64,000 nucleotides of DNA from JAWPMT01 sp965601475 (GCA_965601475.1 OZ271832.1:5890001-5954000), one strand, 5' to 3'. Numbered from the stretch's first letter, positions 15,749 to 25,461 are shown. Translations and numbers: made by a program. The notes: generated by a model not told the origin, from the sequence alone.

Positions 15749-18409
15749 ATGAGTTTTTCTTTCAGCGATTTAGTCGGACCTCTTCTTGGTGAAATTCCCG
15801 AAGTGGGTCCCTTTTTAGCCGATGTCTACGACGCGGAGGAAACTGATGAAACCAATGAGCGACTTCAGGATACCCTGAATGCCATTGAGGCAAGCATCGC
15901 CAATCTCCAAAATGAGTTGAGTGGCATTTACGAGGAAATTGAAATGGTCAATCTCTATGGCTCCACCCATCAGGCACAGGCCAATATTGAGACCTATTAT
16001 AACACCTTTGTCAAGGGCTGGTTGGACGGCACCATAGCGCCTTCCTTCCTCAAAGGCAAGTATCTTGATACTTCGAAAGTCGGTTTCGACGCCAAAAACT
16101 GCATTGATGCTATCAATTTTATCCATCAGGCCATGATAGGTACTTTGGATGGAAATGCACCCAATGCCAACAATGCCAATGCCTCTAATACCACCTGGAT
16201 CAACTTGGTTATCCAGAAGATGATCACCAGCCCGACGATGGCACAATCAGCCTCGTATTTGGAAATGACCTACCAGGTATTCCTGAAACTAATCAGGCTC
16301 CAACTGAGAGCGGTGGTATGTCTGAGAGCAATCAACAGTGATGACCTGCTGGCCTATTCCTACCTGGTCAACAAGAACATCATCGCCCAGGGCAATCACT
16401 GTCAGGGTCTGGTCAACCAGTACCGGGAAACCGAGAACCTTGCTTTTGAATGGTTTGGCCAAGGGAACGCAAGCCCTGACCCTTCGAACTTCATCAATCT
16501 TGAAACCACCAATATCAAGGTCAATGTGAGTCCGCAAACCCTGGCCCCGCAGCAAGTAGCCGGTGGTATAGAATTCAACGCAGTTACGCCAGGACTCCAG
16601 ATGGCTGGAGGAGTACTAAATGCCAAAGGTCAGTTGCAAAACCAGTCCTGGAACACCGTGCAAGGCACTTCGACCGTCAACGGTTGCCAGCCGGACGGCG
16701 CCAGTACCAGCCTCTTCGTGTTTAACGACATCCTTGAGCTGTCCGGCAATAGAGTCATTACGGGCATTACACTGGATTTTACCAACTACTATGGACGTGA
16801 ATGGAAATGGACAGGTTGGCAGCACTATAATCGGGACGGCATGAGCTTAAGTGTCAACTATGTCCAGCTCGGAGCCATGGGCCAGCCTGTTGCCAGCGGC
16901 ACCCTTGCTCAAACCGAAAGCCCCGTAAAACTTGCCGGCCCTTACGTCTCAGCAAACCAATTCAGTACCTCCCCTTGCAACTACCCGATCACCGGCATCA
17001 AGTTCGCTCAAATATCCAATCAGGGCGGCTTGCAACTACAAACATCCCTACATGGCAATTCATTTGCTCCTGTCTTGATCAATCAGGCACCATTCGTAAG
17101 TTTGAAGAACGTGGCTACCAAGCTCCATCTCGCCTACGACATGTGTAGTTTCCAACTTAGCGGCAAGACCAACGACACCTGCCAGGTAGGCCAAGGCTTC
17201 TCGCTTTCAGGACTAAGTGCAACACCTGCCTATGGAGACCAGGTGCAGGTCATCTATGCGGATGAATTCAATTTGGGCGTCATTAAACTAAACGCTGTCA
17301 AGGGCAATATAAGTGTCTCTAACGTCTCAGATGATAACGATGAGCATGCCCTATGGCAATTGGTTGACCCTTTTGATCTAACCGACAGTACCGACCTCAT
17401 TTACAATTGGAGCAACGTCGCACTCAAAAACGTCGCCACTGGCGAATACCTGCTTAGCGACGTGAATGGGACAATTTCCACCGGAAAACCTAGCACCAAA
17501 TCCGCTGCCATTGTTGACAAATCTTATGTCTGGAATTTCTCCCTGCTGGCGTCGGCCCTTTTGGGCGGCTACGAAATATTAGCCCCGGACAATTCCCCTG
17601 ATCAGTACGCTCTGGCCATGGGATGGGGCGGTGACACCCCGACAATGAACTCCCAACCTCAATCCGTGGGCGTCAATACCCAGAAAATCCTCATCACCGC
17701 TGTGGGTGACGGAAACTACCTCATCGGGTCTAATGTCAACCCAGGTTACTACCTGCAATATGAAGTATTACCCTCCGGCGTCCCCGACTTTACCATTGCA
17801 CCCCTGGCAGATGGTGATGAAAGGTTCTTCTTCAAGATCACGCGAACAGTGGGCGGTGTAAACATCCAATCCGTTTATGACCCAATCTATTACGTGGCTT
17901 TGCCAACGAACAACGAGGGGACCATAGAACCTGTAACACCTGTGCCCATTTCCAATGGTTATGCCTACAATACCATCAATGCCCTGGAAGGACCTGCATC
18001 CTACGGCATCTACCTCGCAGCCAATACCGAGCTCGCGCTCGCTCTGGGCACCGTGAGTACGGATCTCAATTGTCAGGATAAAGCGGATGTTTCCTGCCAG
18101 CAAATTCAATTGTTTCCAGTAGGCGGAGGAAGGTATGTCGTACAATCGTCCCAGGAAAACACCGGAGCCGGCGCCAAGTACGCATGCCTCCAGTTCAATA
18201 CGACCAATCATACATTCCAAATGGCCCAACTGGTGGAAGGAGATCCAAGCTTTCAGTTTATGATTACGCAACAGCCTGGAGCATACTATCAGCTGGAATC
18301 TGTAGTCTCTCCAGGTAGCTATCTCGGTCTCCCCAGCGCCCCCGGAGTGGTAGCAACCGTTGGTGCTACGGATCCTAGCTCGCAACTCACCCTATCGCCC
18401 TCTTTATGA
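15749..18409 (+). CDS. Candidate pore-forming toxin with beta-trefoil-like C-terminus
   Basis: No family is recognised with certainty. Residues 1-235 are helical: a hydrophobic start (FSFSDLVGPLLGEIPEVGPF), a coiled-coil segment (35-68) and long helices, recalling the N-terminal pore-forming bundles of Cry-like and other alpha-helical toxins. Residues 250-440 look all-beta. From about 447 the protein carries repeated motifs such as VSLKNVATKLHLAY and VALKNVATGEYLLS with WQL/WNF endings, as in ricin- or fascin-like beta-trefoils. Segments 647-728 and 788-870 repeat each other (ADGDERFFFKIT against VEGDPSFQFMIT, each followed by a Y-L/V-ALP-type strand). There is no signal peptide or membrane anchor, so release would need lysis or an unseen exporter. 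The gene is monocistronic, followed by a strong terminator. Confidence 0.55.
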   Translation: MSFSFSDLVGPLLGEIPEVGPFLADVYDAEETDETNERLQDTLNAIEASIANLQNELSGIYEEIEMVNLYGSTHQAQANIETYYNTFVKGWLDGTIAPSFLKGKYLDTSKVGFDAKNCIDAINFIHQAMIGTLDGNAPNANNANASNTTWINLVIQKMITSPTMAQSASYLEMTYQVFLKLIRLQLRAVVCLRAINSDDLLAYSYLVNKNIIAQGNHCQGLVNQYRETENLAFEWFGQGNASPDPSNFINLETTNIKVNVSPQTLAPQQVAGGIEFNAVTPGLQMAGGVLNAKGQLQNQSWNTVQGTSTVNGCQPDGASTSLFVFNDILELSGNRVITGITLDFTNYYGREWKWTGWQHYNRDGMSLSVNYVQLGAMGQPVASGTLAQTESPVKLAGPYVSANQFSTSPCNYPITGIKFAQISNQGGLQLQTSLHGNSFAPVLINQAPFVSLKNVATKLHLAYDMCSFQLSGKTNDTCQVGQGFSLSGLSATPAYGDQVQVIYADEFNLGVIKLNAVKGNISVSNVSDDNDEHALWQLVDPFDLTDSTDLIYNWSNVALKNVATGEYLLSDVNGTISTGKPSTKSAAIVDKSYVWNFSLLASALLGGYEILAPDNSPDQYALAMGWGGDTPTMNSQPQSVGVNTQKILITAVGDGNYLIGSNVNPGYYLQYEVLPSGVPDFTIAPLADGDERFFFKITRTVGGVNIQSVYDPIYYVALPTNNEGTIEPVTPVPISNGYAYNTINALEGPASYGIYLAANTELALALGTVSTDLNCQDKADVSCQQIQLFPVGGGRYVVQSSQENTGAGAKYACLQFNTTNHTFQMAQLVEGDPSFQFMITQQPGAYYQLESVVSPGSYLGLPSAPGVVATVGATDPSSQLTLSPSL

Positions 18410-18428
18410 TGTCAGGCAATAGATACTT

Positions 18429-18453
18429 AAAGGGAGCTTCGGCTCCCTTTTTT
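18429..18453 (+). terminator. Rho-independent terminator after the toxin-like gene
   Basis: AAAGGGAGC (18429-18437) and GCTCCCTTT (18442-18450) form a perfect 9-bp stem with a TTCG tetraloop, followed by further Ts. It lies 20 bp after the stop codon. Confidence 0.9.
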
Positions 18454-18507
18454 GTTGTTGCACAGCTTGGTTTTCATGGACCAACCAGCTAACATGAAAT
18501 TTATTTT

Positions 18508-18569
18508 ACTTACAAAAGTGAAACTTTATTTTGGCACTTGAGTATAATACTTACAATTGTGAAAGTTTA
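18508..18569. promoter_or_regulatory. Paired 21-bp direct repeats before padR
   Basis: Two near-identical 21-bp repeats, ACTTACAAAAGTGAAACTTTA at 18508-18528 in modified form and its partner at 18549-18569, are spaced 41 bp apart, close to four helical turns. They share ACTTACAA, GTGAAA and TTTA. The second runs into the start codon. Placement suggests an autoregulatory operator for the PadR protein. Confidence 0.5.
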
Positions 18570-18904
18570 TGCAGAAACTCAAATTAGGAAACTTTGAAGA
18601 ACTGATACTTCTCCTGGTTGGCGTGCTCTACGACCAGGCCTATTCTGTAGCCATCGTAGAGGAATATAAGAAGCAGACAGGGAAGAATATCAACATCAGT
18701 GCCATACATACAGTACTCTACCGCCTGGAAGAAAAGGGCTTTCTGGAGTCACGGCTTGGTGAATCCAGCGGCGCACGAGGTGGTAAGCGCAAACGGCTAT
18801 TCTTCCTTACAGCTTTTGGTGTCAAGGCATTGGACGAGATCCAGTCCCTCCGCGATCAGTTACGCTATCAAATTCCCAAACCTGCTTTGCAGAACCTGTC
18901 GTGA
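18569..18904 (+). CDS. PadR-family transcriptional regulator
   Basis: This 111-residue winged-helix protein has the PadR hallmarks: LGNFEELILLLVGVL at the N-terminus, NISAIHTVLYRLEEKGFLESR (recognition helix) and a wing rich in Arg/Lys (ARGGKRKRLFFLT). In Bacteroidota this type is commonly paired with a FtsX/MacB-like permease, as here, where its stop overlaps the permease start by GTGA. Probably a repressor of this two-gene operon, with the upstream direct repeats as its site. Confidence 0.9.
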   Translation: MQKLKLGNFEELILLLVGVLYDQAYSVAIVEEYKKQTGKNINISAIHTVLYRLEEKGFLESRLGESSGARGGKRKRLFFLTAFGVKALDEIQSLRDQLRYQIPKPALQNLS

Positions 18905-21525
18905 GTGATCAGCATACCTATCTAGCTCCGCCTACCCTGGCACGCAGGCTCTTTCGGTGGTATTGTCGCAAGGATCGACTGGAAGAACTCGAAGGTGACC
19001 TACAGGAGATGCATGAAATGCGGCAACGCAACCAATACTCAAAACTCAGGCTCGGTCTCTCCTTTTGGTGGGATGTTATCCGTTGCTTCAGAAAATACTC
19101 GGTCAAAAAAACAAAAACTCAAATGAATACTTCGCTTTATCGTTCCTATGTGAAAGTAGCGCTTCGCAATTCACGCAAGAACCTTGCAACTATCGCTATC
19201 AATGTCATTGGGATGGGGCTTTCCCTTAGCTTCTGCATCACCGTCTACATGCTTCATGCATACAATCTGGAATTTGACTTCTTCCATAAAGAAGCTAAAG
19301 ACATGCACCGGCTGCACAGTCTCAGGTGGACCAATGAAGAACTGGGTCGTTTCGAGCTGGCACCGCTCCCCTTTGTCTCTAAGATTGAAGAGGAAATACC
19401 GGGTGTCGAAGGCTTGACCTACTATGAGACCCACAATGGCACCTTGAAAGTAGCAAACACCAATTTCCGTACAAGCAAAGACTATTTCCCTCAATACATT
19501 GCTTCAGTACGCTCCAATTTCTTCGAGTACTTTGATTTCCCACTCCAGAGCGGAAGCGAAGCAGGTATCACGGATGGGTTCGGAGTATACCTCACCGAAG
19601 AAACGGCAAAGAAGCTCTTTGGAGACGTCTCACCCGTCGGAGAAACCGTAACACTGTTCCTGGGTGAGGAAAAAGGGGTAGACCTGCAAGTAGCTGGAGT
19701 CTTCGAGAAAATACCGCTAAACAACAGCTTTAACTTCAACATACTCGTCAACCACAGTACGATACTCAATGCAACTGGCTCTTCTGAGGCTAGCTGGGAG
19801 CATTCCGACAACGTATCCATTTACCTCAAAACCAAGACACCCGATCAGGTGGCGTCAGCCTTACAAGGTTTCTTACCGGAGCAGCACATCAATCAGGAAA
19901 ACTGGAAAATTGCTTCGCTGGAGCTTCTTGAATTTCACGATAAGCGGCTCACTGAGGATTTCATGGCCTATGCCCCGGCCAATTTGCGTATTGGCGTATC
20001 TGCCATGTTGGTATTTACCATATTGGCAATCCTGATACTGCTTGTAGCTTGTTTCAATCTGGCTAACACAGCGATGGCACTGATGTCCAAGAGAATTCGT
20101 GAAATAGGCATCCGCAAAACCCTGGGTACCAGTAATTTTCAGCTATTTGAGCAATTCATGATGGAAATGCTCGTGATTTCGGTTTTTGCCTTTGTGATTG
20201 CCGTGGCCTTCGCCAATCCAATCTCATCTCAGATCTTTGGTCTTTTCGGTGCGTCTTTTCTTTTGCAGGACATTAGCATATTTCGGTTTGTTCCCTTTGT
20301 ACTGGTCTTTCTGTTGGTGTGTACCTTCCTGGCTGGTGTATTGCCTGCATTGTATGCCTGGAAGTTCACACCTGTGAGTATACTCAGCGGCAAGCAGTCA
20401 CTAAAAGGTGTCGGTTGGTTTCAGCGGCTACTTACCATCGGTCAATACGCAGTGTCCATATGCTTGCTGGTATGCGCATGGACCTTCAGTCAAAATGGGC
20501 ACTACCTTTCTGAAATTGACCTTGGGCACAATTATGACCAAGTCGTCATGTTGCCACTAGACTCCAATGAGGATTACGAAATGGTGAGAAATGATATCGA
20601 TCAACTCGCATCTACTGTGCAGGTGATTGGCACAAGCAACCATCATGGCGCATCTCGTGGTCGAGGTTCTTTGAAAACGGACACCACAGACATCGAGGTG
20701 TCGACCTATTCCGTCAGTGCAAACTATCTGAATGTCATGGAAATAGAGTTGAAAACAGGTAGGTCTTTCATCGAAGGTTCAGCGCTGGATAAAACCACCG
20801 CCGTAATCATCAATGAGGAATTTTCCTCACGCCATCTGGACATCCGGCAGGACCCTATTGGACAGCAAGTTGAGATTGACGGAGAAAAGCGTACCGTCAT
20901 CGGCGTCGCGGCGAACATCATCGAACATGTCTATACGGATTTCAGGCCACGACCTGTCGCCTATTATCTTGGAGACGCGACTACCTATCAAATGTTGATC
21001 GCAAAGACTGCAGCTTCCAATACAGATGCTCTCGAGGATCAGATTAAGGGCTATTGGTCGGAAAACTTCGATACCCCGTATCGGGGCCGGAGCCAAAAAA
21101 TGGTTTCTTCGTTTTATGCTACAAGAGATGCGCGCAATCTCAAGCTCATCTTCCTCAGCATTGCGATTCTGGGCTCCTTGCTGAGCACCATTGGAATATT
21201 TTCCATGGCGGTCATGAATGTGGCCAAGCGTACGAAAGAAATCAGTATCAGGCGTGTATTGGGTGCGCGAATCCATCAGGTGCTGGTCCTCATCTACAAA
21301 TCCTTTGGCTGGATCATAGGTATTTCCATGGCTTTGGGTATTGCAGGTGGCATTTTGCTAAGTGAAGTTGTGCTGGCGCAGATTTACAAGTTTTATCAGG
21401 ACGCAAGGATCCTGGATTCCACCCTGATCGGCATAGTCATCATGACCCTGGCACTATTCTTCATCAGTATGGCGGCGTTGAACCGTGTGATCGCCAATCC
21501 CAGTGTAGGGTTGAGAACGGAGTGA
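18901..21525 (+). CDS. MacB/FtsX-type ABC transporter permease with prefix domain
   Basis: This 874-residue permease starts at GTG overlapping the padR stop. Residues 1-70 are a cytoplasmic prefix domain (LARRLFRWYCRKDRLEELEGDL) typical of permeases paired with PadR regulators. Then come two MacB-like units, each with a periplasmic core and FtsX helices. The first has helix AINVIGMGLSLSFCITVYM and then FTILAILILLVACFNLANT; the second has FLSIAILGSLLSTIGIFSMAVM near residue 760. Motifs EIGIRKTLGTS and EISIRRVLGAR mark the coupling helices. No ATP-binding subunit is adjacent, so it must be encoded elsewhere. Role: export or mechanotransmission of an unknown substrate. Confidence 0.9.
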   Translation: MSDQHTYLAPPTLARRLFRWYCRKDRLEELEGDLQEMHEMRQRNQYSKLRLGLSFWWDVIRCFRKYSVKKTKTQMNTSLYRSYVKVALRNSRKNLATIAINVIGMGLSLSFCITVYMLHAYNLEFDFFHKEAKDMHRLHSLRWTNEELGRFELAPLPFVSKIEEEIPGVEGLTYYETHNGTLKVANTNFRTSKDYFPQYIASVRSNFFEYFDFPLQSGSEAGITDGFGVYLTEETAKKLFGDVSPVGETVTLFLGEEKGVDLQVAGVFEKIPLNNSFNFNILVNHSTILNATGSSEASWEHSDNVSIYLKTKTPDQVASALQGFLPEQHINQENWKIASLELLEFHDKRLTEDFMAYAPANLRIGVSAMLVFTILAILILLVACFNLANTAMALMSKRIREIGIRKTLGTSNFQLFEQFMMEMLVISVFAFVIAVAFANPISSQIFGLFGASFLLQDISIFRFVPFVLVFLLVCTFLAGVLPALYAWKFTPVSILSGKQSLKGVGWFQRLLTIGQYAVSICLLVCAWTFSQNGHYLSEIDLGHNYDQVVMLPLDSNEDYEMVRNDIDQLASTVQVIGTSNHHGASRGRGSLKTDTTDIEVSTYSVSANYLNVMEIELKTGRSFIEGSALDKTTAVIINEEFSSRHLDIRQDPIGQQVEIDGEKRTVIGVAANIIEHVYTDFRPRPVAYYLGDATTYQMLIAKTAASNTDALEDQIKGYWSENFDTPYRGRSQKMVSSFYATRDARNLKLIFLSIAILGSLLSTIGIFSMAVMNVAKRTKEISIRRVLGARIHQVLVLIYKSFGWIIGISMALGIAGGILLSEVVLAQIYKFYQDARILDSTLIGIVIMTLALFFISMAALNRVIANPSVGLRTE

Positions 21526-21650
21526 AGGGAAATCCAGTGGTGCGCATTTGGTGCCAAGGAATCTAGGCCGGCTTAGAGAGAACCTGACGGGGCTCAACCG
21601 CTCTGAAGGATCTCTCTTGCTATTCTTCAGGATCATGACTAAATTATAGT

Positions 21651-22520
21651 GTGATAATCAGGGAATTACGCTTGATTTGGTTGTCGCTCATCTGCCTTTC
21701 CTGCTCGACAACAGCCGTCACCTATAAGGTGTCATACGAACCAATCGCTTCGCCATACGATCGCGAACTCCTGATTGCTTTTCAAATGGATTCGTCCGAT
21801 CTCTCTGGAGTAAAGAAGAAGCATCGCCAGCAAAAAGCCTTTGAGCAGGCGGCGTCAAAGTATCTCTTCGAAAGTCTGCTGAGTGAGTTCAAAGCCGATA
21901 CCAACTTCAGTTCGGTGCGCGACAGGGCCTTCTTTGGTGACATGGCAGACCTTGCAGTGAACAACGATGCCAACACACTGGCACTATTCGCTGATCTCGA
22001 CATCACTAAGTCAGATGGCTTTGTTATCAGCTCTGAAGAAGAAAACAGAAACTACAGCACCTACTATGCTTCGTTTACCATTCATCTTTTTGAGGGATCA
22101 GAAAAGATAAATGAAATAAACCTGGAGGACCAGGCACGCGTCGATGGTGATGAGTTGATTCTGGCCATAGACGTTCTAGACAAGCAGTCCTATGATCTCT
22201 CCAGGGAGGTTACTAGTATGCTTCGATCGCTAGCCAGGGAATACTACAAACGGTGGTACCCCAGAACCGAGGAGATCACTGACAATGCTTATACCAGCGG
22301 CAAATTCAAAGGCTTTGAAACGCATTTCAACAAGAAGGACTTCGACAAAGCAAAGGCGCTGATTGCACCCTACCTTGAAAGCAAGAACCCCTCCCTTCGA
22401 ATGAAAGCCAGTTACAACATGTTTCTGATTTGCGAAGCAATGGAAGATTTTGATGCGGCTGGCGAATGGTACACCAAATACGAAGCCAGCAAAAAGCAAG
22501 TGGATGCGGAATACGACTAA
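21651..22520 (+). CDS. Lipoprotein with C-terminal TPR-like segment
   Basis: This 289-residue protein starts at GTG and carries a short lipoprotein signal with Cys after LICLS. The N-terminal body resembles Bacteroidota DUF6340-like lipoproteins (TYKVSYEPIASPYDRELL, LADLDITKSDGFVIS), and the last 70 residues form helical pairs (FNKKDFDKAKALIAPYLES, MEDFDAAGEWYTKYEAS) like TPR units. Function unknown; it stands alone 125 bp after the permease. Confidence 0.72.
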   Translation: MIIRELRLIWLSLICLSCSTTAVTYKVSYEPIASPYDRELLIAFQMDSSDLSGVKKKHRQQKAFEQAASKYLFESLLSEFKADTNFSSVRDRAFFGDMADLAVNNDANTLALFADLDITKSDGFVISSEEENRNYSTYYASFTIHLFEGSEKINEINLEDQARVDGDELILAIDVLDKQSYDLSREVTSMLRSLAREYYKRWYPRTEEITDNAYTSGKFKGFETHFNKKDFDKAKALIAPYLESKNPSLRMKASYNMFLICEAMEDFDAAGEWYTKYEASKKQVDAEYD

Positions 22521-22680
22521 ATGTAAGGTTTACCAACCCGGAAGCCCAACCTACCAATCAAACTGCTCACACTAGAGTCTGATGTCTTTCCTTTGGTATT
22601 GTGCAAATTCCCGTTCACCTCACGGCCACTTTTGTTTCCCGCATAGCGATCTTCACCTTGGCCGACAGGTTCGGCAGCGT

Positions 22681-22938
22681 TCATGCCATCAGTTGTTGTT
22701 TGATGTAATTCACAGCATCGTCGAACCAATCATTTTCAGAGGGAACAGATTCCAGCCATAAAGTCAGGTCTGTGGGTGTGGTGAAGTCCCCGAGTCTTCC
22801 AAGTACAAAAGCCGCATACCATCCTGCCCAAAATTTGTCATGCTCCCCTTTCAGGTAATGGGTCTCGTAGTTGTGATGCGCATGCCCGGCGTCTTTGAGT
22901 GCCGCAAGCAGCGCTTCATCGGTAGGTATATTATTCAT
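22681..22938 (-). CDS. Small conserved-looking protein
   Basis: This 85-residue protein is rich in aromatic residues and His (AHHNYETHYL, KFWAGWYAAFVLG), a pattern that recurs in small uncharacterised bacterial proteins annotated as hypothetical. No signal peptide. It appears soluble and helical. Isolated on the minus strand, with non-coding stretches of 160-190 bp on each side. Confidence 0.6.
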   Translation of the reverse strand: MNNIPTDEALLAALKDAGHAHHNYETHYLKGEHDKFWAGWYAAFVLGRLGDFTTPTDLTLWLESVPSENDWFDDAVNYIKQQLMA

Positions 22939-23127
22939 AGGTCCAGCAAAATTGTTGCCATCAAAGTTACCCGCTTTGTAACTAGAGAATGGTGATCAAT
23001 TAATTGCCATGATATATGCAGGAAGCCAATTGCAATTGAAGCAGTCGGCATTTTGTGCCTGAAGCGCCAGAAGGCTTCGGGTACAACCGGCTATCCTGAT
23101 ATTGGCCTCGGCGAGACGGATCATTAA

Positions 23128-23349
23128 CTAACGGTCATCCTCATCCGGCTGGTTGAGCACCTGCTGCTTAGATAAGTAGAGTACCTCATAGTTTCCGCGA
23201 TATCTGCCAACCCTACCCTTTTCAATGGCCTCTACTAACCTACTGTTGAATTTGGAGATTGATGCATTGAATGCCTGCACCTTGGTCAACGCCACGGAAC
23301 GTCCCGCTGGACTATTCAGATCCTCAGATTGTATTTCTTGATACACCAC
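23128..23349 (-). CDS. Short doubtful gene, possibly a remnant
   Basis: The minus-strand frame reads protein-like (VALTKVQAFNASISKFNSRLVEA) and remains sensible upstream of the GTG at 23349 (SHYETEINARFRVVYQEIQ) until a stop near 23398, with no ATG. In another frame the upstream sequence RPELLRIYFGETV looks like it could join it. This suggests either a GTG-started small protein or the C-terminal half of a gene broken by a frameshift near 23390. It follows the S41 peptidase on the same strand. No family recognised; a LemA-like helix was considered but not supported. Confidence 0.35.
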   Translation of the reverse strand: MVYQEIQSEDLNSPAGRSVALTKVQAFNASISKFNSRLVEAIEKGRVGRYRGNYEVLYLSKQQVLNQPDEDDR

Positions 23350-23454
23350 CCTAAAACGCGCATTGATCTCAGTTTCGTAGTGGCTCTCACGGTTTCACCG
23401 AAGTATATTCGTAGGAGTTCGGGCCTTGAGTTGAGGTTGGAGCAACCAAGGGGC

Positions 23455-24468
23455 CTACCGTTGCAAGAATTCAATCGCTGCCTCCAGCTGCCGATCAATA
23501 CCGTTCCTTGCATCCTCGGCGGTCTGCCGGACATAAATATCGGGTGGCACACCGTTCCACTCCACGGGAACACTATCGCCCCGGAGGACCGCTCGGGTAT
23601 TCAACGAAATAGCCCTGCCGCTAGGCAATGCAAAAACCGGATCAGTATTGCTACCCATGCCTCCTCCTGCCGTAGTGTCGCCCATCAGCGTGACGTGCGA
23701 TTGCTGCCAGAATCGATCGGCGAAGATTTCAGCTGCACTGAAGGCTGTACCATTGATCAGAATCACAATGGGTTTGGTGAATGTGATATCTGGATGTGGA
23801 GGTACGAAACCGGGCTCGATTATTTCGTCTACCAAGATCTGATAACCTGATGGAACCGTGTCTGCGATGAGATAGCCAACAATTGGCTCAAATGCGACGC
23901 TGCTACCCCCTCCATTCTCTCGCACATCGACAATCAAACCCTCTGCATTTTCAAAATACCGTACAACCTCCGAAAATTGATCCTGTCGGCCCACGAGCAT
24001 GCTACCGAAAGTAGAGATGCGGACATAGCCAATAGAGGCAGTGATGAATTGGTATTCTATGGCCTCATTTGCAATAATTCGTAGTGGTACGCTGAAGTAA
24101 TTCCGCAAGTTGAAGACATCCAGGGCACCCGTATCCCTGATCATCCTTCTCGGCGTATGAGGCCTCACCTTGGTTCCACCAAGCGTCAGTATGGATGCAT
24201 GGCCGTCCTCCAGCTCCCCAATGAGATCGTACAGCACCTGATAGAAGTCATCCCCCACCGTTTGCTCCGCTCGCGCTCGGTATTCCACATATACTTCATC
24301 CCAATCCAGACCCTTGTATTCCAACAATGGATAATTGGTCTCGATGTAATTCCAAGCTGCCTCAAAGTCTTGCACATTGAGCTCCGTGGATGACTCATCC
24401 GGCACCCATTGATGGCAAGCCACTAGCCCACCCCCCAGCATAAGAACTATAATTGCAATTCGTATCAT
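23455..24468 (-). CDS. S41-family serine peptidase lipoprotein
   Basis: This 337-residue protein has a lipoprotein signal (GGGLVAC at 12-18). The S41 core is visible: IGYVRISTF, LIVDVRENGGGSS (179-190), and the catalytic Ser region INGTAFSAAE with S244, followed by VTLMGDTTAGG. EDGHA (88-91) supplies a conserved His. It lacks a clear PDZ domain and resembles the tricorn-like or IRBP-like branch common in Bacteroidota. Its ATG overlaps the stop of the preceding outer-membrane gene by ATGA, so they are translated together. Confidence 0.88.
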   Translation of the reverse strand: MIRIAIIVLMLGGGLVACHQWVPDESSTELNVQDFEAAWNYIETNYPLLEYKGLDWDEVYVEYRARAEQTVGDDFYQVLYDLIGELEDGHASILTLGGTKVRPHTPRRMIRDTGALDVFNLRNYFSVPLRIIANEAIEYQFITASIGYVRISTFGSMLVGRQDQFSEVVRYFENAEGLIVDVRENGGGSSVAFEPIVGYLIADTVPSGYQILVDEIIEPGFVPPHPDITFTKPIVILINGTAFSAAEIFADRFWQQSHVTLMGDTTAGGGMGSNTDPVFALPSGRAISLNTRAVLRGDSVPVEWNGVPPDIYVRQTAEDARNGIDRQLEAAIEFLQR

Positions 24469-25250
24469 TGGCGCTTCGCTAAGTCGATGGTTGCTCCTAT
24501 TTCCCCACCTGTTTGACCCATATAGAGGTCCTGATCTGTTCCCGAAATCCGGACAAGCCTGTTTTTGAATGCTGCAAACAGGTGAATACGGTCAAGTACT
24601 GCATAATTGACAGTCAGGTCAACCAGCCCCTGAAAGTTTCTGTTGGTTGCCAGCACGTGGGCGTCAAATTCGTCATCAAGGTCAGATCGCAACGCCACAG
24701 TCACCAGACTGATACTACTTTCACCGACAATGTTCCATCTATCATTAAGGGGCAAATACAGTCGGCCGTTGATGCGCAGCGGAAACTGAATAATGTATGA
24801 ACTGACAAGGTTCTCCAACCTACCTCCTTGTGCAACGTTCTGTTTCCTTTCATAAGCGTGCACACCATAGCCGGGACCAATGTAGAGTTGAGCCCTGCGA
24901 CCGAGGAGATCAAATGAGGAGATTTTATAGTAGTGATTGGCAGAAAGTCGAAAGTCAAGGATGCTGGCACTCAGATTCGGTATGTCACCATTCTCCAGAT
25001 CTGAAAAATCAACTATTTCCAGGCCTAGATGGAATCCCTTTCCCGCTTTGAAACGGTTCCACTGAAATGACACTGGTGAAAACGATCCTGTATAGCGTGT
25101 CCGGGTAATGTATCGGTCCGTATTGCCATATTGTGCAAATCCGGAAGAAAAGCTGAGACTGGCAAATGTGGTATCTGCATCCTGCGCTATCAAAGACATG
25201 CAAACAAGGAAGGTACCTGCAAAAGAGATGGTCCTTATTGACTGTATCAT
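24465..25250 (-). CDS. Outer-membrane beta-barrel-like protein
   Basis: This protein of about 261 residues has a signal peptide (ISFAGTFLVCMSLIAQ) and amphipathic beta strands with aromatic girdle residues (FASLSFSSGFAQYG, FQWNRFKAGKGFHLGLEI, AQLYIGPGYGVHAYE, LFAAFKNRLVRISG). The ATG at 25250 is preferred because it gives the signal peptide; the frame is open to 25463 but that part overlaps the divergent gene. It overlaps the S41 peptidase gene by 4 bp. Possibly a small porin-like or surface protein. Confidence 0.7.
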   Translation of the reverse strand: MIQSIRTISFAGTFLVCMSLIAQDADTTFASLSFSSGFAQYGNTDRYITRTRYTGSFSPVSFQWNRFKAGKGFHLGLEIVDFSDLENGDIPNLSASILDFRLSANHYYKISSFDLLGRRAQLYIGPGYGVHAYERKQNVAQGGRLENLVSSYIIQFPLRINGRLYLPLNDRWNIVGESSISLVTVALRSDLDDEFDAHVLATNRNFQGLVDLTVNYAVLDRIHLFAAFKNRLVRISGTDQDLYMGQTGGEIGATIDLAKRQ

Positions 25251-25461
25251 GGAGTAGGTTAGACTTATCTGTAGTAGAACATGATTGTATCCGGAAACCA
25301 GTACTCCCTTCGGTAGTTGGCCGAAATCTACAACAGTGACTATGCGAAACCTACCATTTTCCGAAAACTCACGACCCGTACTTCTTGTTTGTGCAAATAG
25401 ATCTAAAACAAAACGTATTTGCTTAGCTTTAAGCGACGTCTGAATTCTAAAAACTACGTTC

